The translations under genes and the position numbers were made by a program. A stretch of 5,170 nt of DNA. Source: Acetobacteraceae bacterium (GTDB lineage: Bacteria; Pseudomonadota; Alphaproteobacteria; Acetobacterales; Acetobacteraceae). Each line of letters begins with the position of its first letter. Position 1 is the stretch's first letter. Location: assembly GCA_027311485.1 (NCBI GenBank), contig DAICYU010000335.1, positions 1 through 5,170 on the forward strand. Direction: 5' to 3'. Shown piece by piece: positions 1 to 5,170 of the stretch. The notes below the pieces were generated by a model, which worked only from the letters and a program-made list of their open reading frames with translations, was not told the DNA's origin and did no database searches.

Positions 1-207
1 GCGTGTTCGTTGGAAACCGACAAGGAAGGCCGCATCCTGCTCCCCGCTGATCTCGTCACGCACGCTAGCCTGAAGGACAACGTCACGTTCATTGGCGCCC
101 GCAACACGTTTCAGATCTGGGAGCCGGAGGCCGGCCGCCGCCGGCTGGCCGAGGCGCGCGAACGTGCGCGGGAGCGGCAGTTCTCGATCCCGGCGGTTTC
201 GCCATGA
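1..207 (+). CDS. mraZ: MraZ transcriptional regulator, C-terminal part (5' end outside window)
   Basis: The frame is open from the first base and ends at TGA 205-207, giving 68 visible residues of a family usually about 140-150 residues long; the start lies upstream of the window. The visible part is the second SpoVT/AbrB-like half of MraZ. It contains the D-K-E-G-R-I-L-L-P segment, matching the conserved DxxxR signature, followed by a hydrophobic strand and the F-Q-I-W-E-P stretch that lines up with the F-E-L-W region of E. coli MraZ. After this comes an Arg/Glu-rich helical tail. Known for the family: MraZ is a ring-forming DNA-binding protein that binds repeats upstream of its own gene and controls the dcw operon. 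Those binding sites would be upstream and cannot be seen here. The ATG of rsmH sits inside the end of this gene (ATGA overlap), which implies co-translation. The TTG at position 10 is an internal codon, not a start. The family call is secure from both the motif and the position. Confidence 0.93.
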   Translation, partial: ACSLETDKEGRILLPADLVTHASLKDNVTFIGARNTFQIWEPEAGRRRLAEARERARERQFSIPAVSP

Positions 208-1169
208 CCGGTCATGTCCCCGTCATGCTCGAACAGGTGCTGGCCGCGCTGGCGCCGCGTGACGGCGGGATCTACCTGGACGGCACGTTCGGTGGCGGCG
301 GCTACGCCCGTGGCATCCTGGACCATGCGGACTGCACCCTGTGGGCGATCGACCGCGACCCCGACGCCATCGAACGCGGCGCGGCGCTCGTCGCCCGGTT
401 TCCGGGGCGCCTGCATCTCCTGCATGGCCAGTTCGGGGATATGGTGTCCCTGCTGAACGAGTCCGGGGTTGCCGCGCTGGATGGCGTCGTCCTGGATCTG
501 GGCGTGTCGTCCTTCCAGCTCGATAATCCGGAACGTGGGTTTTCGTTCCGCTTCGACGGCCCGTTGGACATGCGCATGGGAAAACATGGGCCGACTGCCG
601 CCGACCTGGTGAATACCCTGGACGAACGGGCGCTGGCCGACCTGCTGTTCGATCTGGGTGAAGAACGTGCGTCCCGCCGGATCGCCCGTGCCATCATTGC
701 CGCGCGGCGGGAAGCACCGATCGAAACCACCCGTCGACTGGCCGAGATCATTCGCGCCGTGCTGCCGCCGGACCGATCCGGCATCGATCCTGCCACGCGC
801 AGCTTTCAGGCATTGCGGATCAAGGTGAACGATGAACTCGGAGAGATCGAGCGTGCCCTGCAACAAGCCGCCGATCTGCTGTCCCCTGGGGGAAGGCTGG
901 TGGTTGTCGCCTTCCACAGTCTGGAAGATCGCATCGTCAAGCGCTTCATGACCGAAGCATCCGGCCGCATCCCGGCGCCGTCACGGCATGATCCGGGTGG
1001 ACTTAGCGTGCGTCAAGCGCCGGGTTTTCGGTTATTATTTGGCCGCGCCCTGCGGCCGTCCGAGTCGGAATGTGAAACCAATCCGCGCTCGCGCAGCGCC
1101 CGCCTGCGCGCGCTGGAACGTCTGCCTCTATCCGCGACCGAAGCCCAGAGAAGGGGCCTTCATCCATGA
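204..1169 (+). CDS. rsmH: 16S rRNA (cytosine(1402)-N(4))-methyltransferase RsmH (MraW)
   Basis: This 321-residue protein is close to the usual family length (E. coli 313). Known role: it uses S-adenosylmethionine to N4-methylate C1402 of 16S rRNA in the decoding centre, acting in the cytoplasm. Family motifs are seen in order: the SAM-binding loop D-G-T-F-G-G-G-G (residues 26-33), the acidic D-R-D (50-52), D-L-G-V-S-S-F-Q-L-D (98-107), R-G-F-S-F followed by D-G-P-L-D-M-R-M (111-125), D-P-A-T-R-S-F-Q-A-L-R-I (195-206), F-H-S-L-E-D-R-I-V-K-R-F (237-248) and the C-terminal N-P-R-S-R-S-A-R-L-R (293-302). The ATG at 204 is chosen because the following residues match the family N-terminus and it overlaps the mraZ stop as ATGA. 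Only a weak GGCGG (192-196) could serve as a ribosome binding site, so coupling to mraZ translation is likely. Two consecutive TTA codons (1032-1037) are unusual for this GC-rich sequence. The gene looks intact. Confidence 0.98.
   Translation: MTGHVPVMLEQVLAALAPRDGGIYLDGTFGGGGYARGILDHADCTLWAIDRDPDAIERGAALVARFPGRLHLLHGQFGDMVSLLNESGVAALDGVVLDLGVSSFQLDNPERGFSFRFDGPLDMRMGKHGPTAADLVNTLDERALADLLFDLGEERASRRIARAIIAARREAPIETTRRLAEIIRAVLPPDRSGIDPATRSFQALRIKVNDELGEIERALQQAADLLSPGGRLVVVAFHSLEDRIVKRFMTEASGRIPAPSRHDPGGLSVRQAPGFRLLFGRALRPSESECETNPRSRSARLRALERLPLSATEAQRRGLHP
1148..1156 (+). promoter_or_regulatory. Ribosome binding site of the ftsL-like gene
   Basis: The purine run GAGAAGGGG lies inside the end of rsmH, nine bases before the ATG at 1166. 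It is the most Shine-Dalgarno-like element before any start in this window and supports the ATG at 1166 as the ftsL start. The other starts here have weaker or no such sequence. The assignment rests on sequence and spacing only. Confidence 0.65.
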
Positions 1170-2092
1170 TCCGTCCGGTCACTGTCGTCTCGTTCCTCAT
1201 GTTCTGCGGCGCGGGGCTTTATCTCTACCAGTCCAAGCACGAAGCCCAGGTTCTCGACCGGACGATCGAGCACACGGTACGCGACACCGCCGCTCTGCGT
1301 GAACAGACGCGTCTGCTGGCAACCGAATGGACCATGCTGATCAACCCGGAGCGGTTACGCCAGCTGTCGGATATGTATCTGTCGTTGAAGCCGATCGACC
1401 CCAAGCAGTTCACCAGCCTGGCCGACCTGGACAGCCGGCTGCCGGGGCCCGAGGCGCCGGCACCGGCCAGCAACGATCAGGAATCGGTGCCGGTGGCTGA
1501 GGCACCGGAGGCCGCGCCCGCAGCGCATGAGGTCGTGCCGGTCGTGGCGACCGCGGAGCCGGTACAGCACGCCCCGATTGAAGCTGCGCTGGCGGAGCCC
1601 GCCATCCAGGCGCCGCCCAGGCCTCCCCGTCCAGCCATGACGCAACCGCCGGTAGCGCCATCGGCGGTCGTCGCCGCCGTGCGGCCGATGGATCGTCAGG
1701 CCGAAAGGAAGTCAGCGCCGCACGTCTCGGTCGCCGAAACACAGCCATTCCGTGCGCCATCGTCCAGCGGCAATCGTGCGGAATCCCGTCCGGCGCGGAT
1801 GGCCGAGTCCCATGTGCCTGAATTCCGGCCCACGCAGACCCGGCCGTCGGAAACCAGGCCCACGGAAACCCGGGCCGCATCGGCATCGCGTCCGCCCCTG
1901 CAGGCCGCGCCGCGGTTCGCCGCCAGCACGCCTTACATGCCGGCCGCGCCCGCAAGGCCGCGCCCGACGTCCGTGGCCTCGGCGACAGTGCCCGCGGCCT
2001 CTCCCTTTGCCGGGTCGTTGCTGGGCATGGCGCACGCCGCCCCGGCAGCGCCACGGCCAATGCCGGTCAATGCGTCGTACAACGCGAACTGA
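1166..2092 (+). CDS. ftsL: FtsL-like cell division protein with long Pro/Ala-rich C-terminal tail
   Basis: This 308-residue protein has a short cytoplasmic end, one membrane segment (about residues 4-21) and a charged, helical, coiled-coil-like stretch (about 22-57). The stretch E-W-T-M-L-I-N-P-E-R-L (54-64) follows, then Y-L-S-L-K-P (71-76). This is the layout and motif pattern of alphaproteobacterial FtsL, which normally totals only about 100-130 residues. Known role: FtsL joins FtsB and FtsQ in the inner membrane and activates FtsW-FtsI for septal wall synthesis. Its place between rsmH and ftsI is the canonical ftsL slot. Residues from about 94 to the end form a low-complexity tail rich in Pro, Ala, Arg, Ser and Thr with no recognisable domain, which should lie in the periplasm given the single N-terminal membrane segment. 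The tail includes a pentapeptide repeat (residues 221-235). The start is fixed by a good ribosome binding site and the ATGA overlap with rsmH. The FtsL assignment rests on topology, short motifs and context, because the family diverges strongly in sequence. The function of the tail is unknown. Confidence 0.85.
   Translation: MIRPVTVVSFLMFCGAGLYLYQSKHEAQVLDRTIEHTVRDTAALREQTRLLATEWTMLINPERLRQLSDMYLSLKPIDPKQFTSLADLDSRLPGPEAPAPASNDQESVPVAEAPEAAPAAHEVVPVVATAEPVQHAPIEAALAEPAIQAPPRPPRPAMTQPPVAPSAVVAAVRPMDRQAERKSAPHVSVAETQPFRAPSSSGNRAESRPARMAESHVPEFRPTQTRPSETRPTETRAASASRPPLQAAPRFAASTPYMPAAPARPRPTSVASATVPAASPFAGSLLGMAHAAPAAPRPMPVNASYNAN
1826..1870 (+). repeat. Three tandem 15-bp units encoding R-P-[TS]-[QE]-T in the FtsL tail
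   Basis: Residues 221-235 of the FtsL-like protein read RPTQT, RPSET, RPTET, and a further R follows. The DNA units are similar but not identical (they differ at synonymous and non-synonymous positions), so this is a slightly decayed in-frame tandem repeat and not a recent perfect duplication. It lies within the low-complexity Pro-rich tail. Confidence 0.75.
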
Positions 2093-2101
2093 GCGGATTT
2101 C

Positions 2102-4144
2102 ATGCGCGATCCAGACGATCCTTCGCCGCCCGATCCGTCGCATGGTTCGCAGTCGCCGAACAGCGGGCGTGCCGGCAAGCCGGCGCACCGCCGTGGCGCC
2201 ACGCGCGCCGATGGCGTGCTGCGCATGGAGCATGTCCGCATCACGGCGCCGGACCTGGAAAAGCGCGCCGCGCTGGAGAAGACCCGCTCTCGCCTGGTGA
2301 TCGCCGCTGGCGGCTTCGTGGTCCTGTTCGGTGCCGTCCTCGCCAAGCTGGCCATGGCGACCATCGTCGCGCCGCTGGCGCCGCACCGGGTGGAGCGGCC
2401 CGTGGCCGACATCGTCGCCGAGCAGCCGCATGATCCGGTGGACGTGGCATTGCCGGGTCAGCGCGCGACGATCACGGATCGCAACGGACAGCCGATGGCG
2501 ATCTCCCTGAGCACGGTCGCGCTGTATGCCGATCCGCGCCAGATCGCCAACCCCGAGGAAGTGGCCGCGCAGTTGAAGCGCATCCTGCCGCGGCTTGACA
2601 TTAACGAAACGATCGATCGTCTGAAGCGCGACAAGAAATTCGTCTATCTCGCACGCGAAATCACGCCGCGGGAGCAGTTGGCGATCAACGACCTGGGTAT
2701 TCCCGGCGTTGACTTTCAGCCGACGCAGCATCGCGAATATCCGCTGGGCCGTACCGCGGCACAGGTGCTGGGCGGTGTCGATGTCGATGAACGGGGCTTC
2801 GCCGGCGTCGAGAAATACTTCGATGAACGCCTGCGCACCAATTCCGAGCCGTTGCGTCTCTCGATCGACCTACAGGTGCAGGCGGCTGTCCGGGAAGAAC
2901 TCGAGACGGCGATGCAGACCTTCCAGGCCATCGGCGGCTGCGGCATCGTCATGGACGTTAACACCGGCGAAGTCCTGGCAATGGTCAGCCTGCCGGACTA
3001 CGACGCCAACAACGTCAGGACGGCGCCGGCGGAGGATCGGTTCAACCGCGCCGTCGAGGGGACTTACGAACCCGGCAGCACGTTCAAGCTGCAGACCGCA
3101 TCCATGGCGCTGGACAGCGGCCTGGTTCACATCTGGGACGAATTCGATGCGTCCCGTCCCATTCACGTCGGACGGTTCACGATCACCGATTTCCAGGGCA
3201 AGCATCGCTGGCTGTACCTGCCCGAGGTTCTCGCCTACTCGTCAAACCTCGGCGCGGCCCATATCGCCCTGACCGTCGGCGGGGAGCGTCAGCGCGCATG
3301 GCTGAAAAGCATGGGCATGTTTGGCCGCACCGGGATTGAATTGCCCGAGTCGGCCCGTCCGATCGTGCAGCCGGCCGCGAACTGGAAGGAAGTCGTGACG
3401 ATGACCGTTGGCTTCGGCCATGGCATCTCGGTCACGCCGTTGCATGTGGTGCGCGGCACCGCGGCGGTCGCCAACGGCGGGATTCTGCTCCGGCCGACCA
3501 TTCTGGCCAAGGACCCGGGTGATCCGGTGGACGGCGTGCGGGTGATGCAGAAATCGACCTCCGATATCATGCGCAGACTAATGCGGCTGGTGGTCACCGA
3601 CGGGTTCGGCAAAGCCGCCGAGGTGGCCGGCTACTATCCGGGCGGCAAGACCGGCACCGCCGAAAAGGTGGCGGCGCATGGCGGCTACAAGAAGCACACG
3701 AACGTCTCGGCGTTCATGAGCGTGTTCCCGATGAACGCACCCCGGTTCGCGGTCTACATGATGCTGGACGAGCCGCACGGCAACAAAAGCACCTACGGCT
3801 ACTCCACGGCCGGTTGGGTCGTCGCCCCGGCCGCGGGCAAGGTGATCGCCCGCATCGGCCCGATGCTGGGCCTGCTGCCCGACATTCGCGATATGGCGGA
3901 AATCAACCAGGCGCTGTCGATCCCGCTTCAGCCCGGCCGTCCGCCAGGGGCGCCGGCGCGTGGCCCTGCCTACGACGTCAAGGCCACGAGCAATCCCCAC
4001 CGGCCGAACCTGACCGTGCCGGCAACCATCCTGCCGCCGGCGGTCAGCCGTCCGATCCAGGAAATGCGCCACGAAACCAGGGCAACACGCCCCGGCGCCC
4101 CCGTTCTGGCCGTCTCGACGGCCTCCCGCAGTGCTGGTCGCTGA
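2102..4144 (+). CDS. ftsI: Peptidoglycan D,D-transpeptidase FtsI (class B PBP, PBP3)
   Basis: This 680-residue class B penicillin-binding protein cross-links septal peptidoglycan in the periplasm as partner of the glycosyltransferase FtsW. Domains in order: a Pro/Asp/Arg-rich cytoplasmic region (1-63), one membrane anchor (about 65-88), the PBP dimerisation/pedestal region (about 117-250, including R-E-Y-P-L-G at 211-216 and the G-V-D-V-D-E-R-G-F-A-G-V-E segment at 225-237), then the transpeptidase domain (about 275-590). All three active-site motifs are present: S-T-F-K (326-329, nucleophile Ser326), S-S-N (380-382) and K-T-G (516-518). It is longer than E. coli FtsI (588): 164 residues follow K-T-G against about 92 in E. 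coli, the extra being a Pro/Arg-rich tail from about residue 595. The ATG at 2102 lies nine bases after the ftsL stop, with only a weak purine stretch (GAGCGGA, 2091-2097) upstream. An alternative in-frame ATG at 2225 (residue 42) would still keep the anchor. Position between ftsL and murE separates it from the elongation enzyme PBP2. Confidence 0.97.
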   Translation: MRDPDDPSPPDPSHGSQSPNSGRAGKPAHRRGATRADGVLRMEHVRITAPDLEKRAALEKTRSRLVIAAGGFVVLFGAVLAKLAMATIVAPLAPHRVERPVADIVAEQPHDPVDVALPGQRATITDRNGQPMAISLSTVALYADPRQIANPEEVAAQLKRILPRLDINETIDRLKRDKKFVYLAREITPREQLAINDLGIPGVDFQPTQHREYPLGRTAAQVLGGVDVDERGFAGVEKYFDERLRTNSEPLRLSIDLQVQAAVREELETAMQTFQAIGGCGIVMDVNTGEVLAMVSLPDYDANNVRTAPAEDRFNRAVEGTYEPGSTFKLQTASMALDSGLVHIWDEFDASRPIHVGRFTITDFQGKHRWLYLPEVLAYSSNLGAAHIALTVGGERQRAWLKSMGMFGRTGIELPESARPIVQPAANWKEVVTMTVGFGHGISVTPLHVVRGTAAVANGGILLRPTILAKDPGDPVDGVRVMQKSTSDIMRRLMRLVVTDGFGKAAEVAGYYPGGKTGTAEKVAAHGGYKKHTNVSAFMSVFPMNAPRFAVYMMLDEPHGNKSTYGYSTAGWVVAPAAGKVIARIGPMLGLLPDIRDMAEINQALSIPLQPGRPPGAPARGPAYDVKATSNPHRPNLTVPATILPPAVSRPIQEMRHETRATRPGAPVLAVSTASRSAGR

Positions 4145-4145
4145 C

Positions 4146-5170
4146 ATGATGCGCACCTTGGGCCAAATCCCGGGTGCCAGACGGTCCCCAGCATGGGATG
4201 TCGTGGCCCATCTGGATATCGCCGGCGTCACGGCGGACAGCCGGCAGGTGGTGCCCGGTGACCTGTTCGCCGCGCTGCCCGGCAGCCGCGCCGACGGCCG
4301 CGCCTTCATTGCCGACGCGGTAGAGCGCGGGGCCGTTGCGGTGCTGGCGCCCCCTGGCACCGTATGGCCCCCTGGCGTGCCGCCGCGCCCGGTGATCTTC
4401 GACCCCGAACCGCGCCGCAGTCTGGCCCAGATCGCCGCCGTTCTGGCGGGCCCGCAGCCCGATACCGTGGTCGCCGTGACCGGCACCAACGGCAAGACAA
4501 GCACGGTGGAATTTACCCGCCAGCTTTGGGCCAGCACGGGCAGCAAGGCCGCAAGCCTGGGCACGCTAGGCGTCATTGCGCCCGGCTTCGATCCCGGCCC
4601 CGGCCTGACCACCCCCGATCCGGTCAGCCTCGCAGAAACCCTCGCCGGCCTGGCTCGGCTGGGCGTCACCCGCGCGGCAATGGAGGCGTCCTCGCACGGG
4701 CTGGATCAGTTCCGGCTGGATGGTGTGCGGCTGTCCGCGGCGGCATTCACCAATCTGACCCGCGACCACCTGGACTACCACGGCACGATGGAGGCGTACC
4801 GGACGGCAAAGCTGCGCCTGTTCGACACGTTGCTGCCGGCAGGCGCGCCGGCCATTGCCCATTCCGACATGGACCCCGCCACACTGCAGGCGCTGGGCGA
4901 CATCGCCCAGCGCCGCCACCTGGATCTGCGCACCGTGGGCGAACGGGGCGATTCCATCCGTCTGGTATCGGCAACGCCACGGCCGGACGGGCAAGATCTG
5001 ATTATCCGCGTCGGCGGGCGCGACCAAATGGTGATGCTCAACCTGCCGGGCCGCTTCCAGGCCGACAACGCCCTGGTCGCCGCGGCGTTGGCCGGATCGC
5101 TGGGCATGGCCGACGCGCTTGACCGCCTGCCGAAGCTGGTCGGCGTGCGTGGGCGGATGGAACTGGCCGT
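4146..5170 (+). CDS. murE: UDP-MurNAc-tripeptide synthetase MurE, N-terminal part (3' end outside window)
   Basis: The frame starting at ATG 4146 stays open to the window end, giving 341 complete codons of a family about 480-500 residues long. Known role: this cytoplasmic Mur ligase uses ATP to add the third residue, normally meso-diaminopimelate in Gram-negatives, to UDP-MurNAc-L-Ala-D-Glu. Seen in order: the UDP-sugar-binding N-terminal domain with D-S-R-Q-V-V-P-G-D-L-F-A-A-L-P-G (31-46); the ATP-binding P-loop T-G-T-N-G-K-T-S-T (112-120); L-T-T-P-D-P (154-159); M-E-A-S-S-H-G-L (179-186); F-T-N-L-T-R-D-H-L-D-Y-H-G (201-213); and the Lys of Y-R-T-A-K (Lys222), which by alignment is the carbamylated lysine. 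V-R-G-R-M-E (334-339) marks the entry to the C-terminal domain. The amino-acid-selecting motif (DNPR in DAP-type enzymes) lies beyond the window, so substrate choice cannot be read. The start is one base past the ftsI stop, with a second ATG immediately following. No ribosome binding site is evident, so translation probably couples to ftsI. Confidence 0.97.
   Translation, partial: MMRTLGQIPGARRSPAWDVVAHLDIAGVTADSRQVVPGDLFAALPGSRADGRAFIADAVERGAVAVLAPPGTVWPPGVPPRPVIFDPEPRRSLAQIAAVLAGPQPDTVVAVTGTNGKTSTVEFTRQLWASTGSKAASLGTLGVIAPGFDPGPGLTTPDPVSLAETLAGLARLGVTRAAMEASSHGLDQFRLDGVRLSAAAFTNLTRDHLDYHGTMEAYRTAKLRLFDTLLPAGAPAIAHSDMDPATLQALGDIAQRRHLDLRTVGERGDSIRLVSATPRPDGQDLIIRVGGRDQMVMLNLPGRFQADNALVAAALAGSLGMADALDRLPKLVGVRGRMELA

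Noticed and set aside
111..917. Antisense open frame of 268 codons across mraZ and rsmH
   Set aside because: It is a shadow of rsmH, whose motifs are continuous on the + strand; no family resemblance is seen in the antisense product.
2093..2101. Possible promoter or terminator between ftsL and ftsI
   Set aside because: The gap is only nine bases and shows no hairpin or promoter element; it is too short for either.
1752..2300. + strand open frame of 182 codons overlapping the FtsL tail and ftsI start
   Set aside because: It is dominated by Arg and Pro, as expected for an out-of-frame reading of Pro/Ala-rich coding DNA, and it spans two real genes.
1712..2731. Long antisense open frame of 339 codons across ftsL and ftsI
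   Set aside because: The encoded protein is Arg/Gly/His-rich with no recognisable motif, and it lies opposite genes with clear family matches. Long spurious antisense frames are expected in DNA this GC-rich.
3578..4669. Antisense open frame of 363 codons across ftsI and murE
   Set aside because: It has a biased composition and no domain, and it lies opposite the K-T-G region of FtsI and the P-loop of MurE, both of which are clearly coding on the + strand.
4364..5122. Closed + strand open frame of 252 codons in the murE region
   Set aside because: It is Arg/Gly/Pro-rich with no motif. The true gene is the other + frame starting at 4146, which carries the Mur ligase motifs but has no stop within the window.

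Overview
The window is an ordinary but informative slice of a division and cell wall (dcw) cluster. It is read entirely on the + strand in the order mraZ (3' end only), rsmH, an ftsL-like gene, ftsI and murE (5' part only). GC content is high throughout, and the gene order is the classic start of a Gram-negative dcw operon. The form of the FtsL and FtsI proteins and the RsmH sequence suggest an alphaproteobacterium. An acetic-acid-bacterium relative (Acetobacteraceae) is my best guess, but that is inferred from general resemblance and has not been checked by any search.

Layout: positions 1-207 hold the C-terminal half of the transcription factor MraZ. Its stop overlaps the start of rsmH (204-1169) by the four bases ATGA, and the stop of rsmH overlaps the start of the ftsL-like gene (1166-2092) in the same way. 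Nine bases separate ftsL from ftsI (2102-4144), and one base separates ftsI from murE (4146 to the window end, where it is still open). There is no gene-free stretch longer than 9 bases, and I see no terminator, RNA gene, mobile element or CRISPR array. The genes therefore look like one co-transcribed, translationally coupled unit whose main promoter lies upstream of the window.

Function: MraZ regulates the cluster in other bacteria. RsmH methylates 16S rRNA. The FtsL-like protein and FtsI are inner-membrane divisome proteins, FtsI being the septal peptidoglycan transpeptidase. MurE adds the third amino acid to the peptidoglycan precursor in the cytoplasm.

The part least like textbook family members is the FtsL-like protein. 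About 93 residues of recognisable FtsL are followed by a roughly 215-residue Pro/Ala-rich low-complexity tail that contains a short pentapeptide repeat. FtsI also has an extended N-terminus and C-terminus compared with E. coli FtsI. I found no evidence of a wholly new system here.
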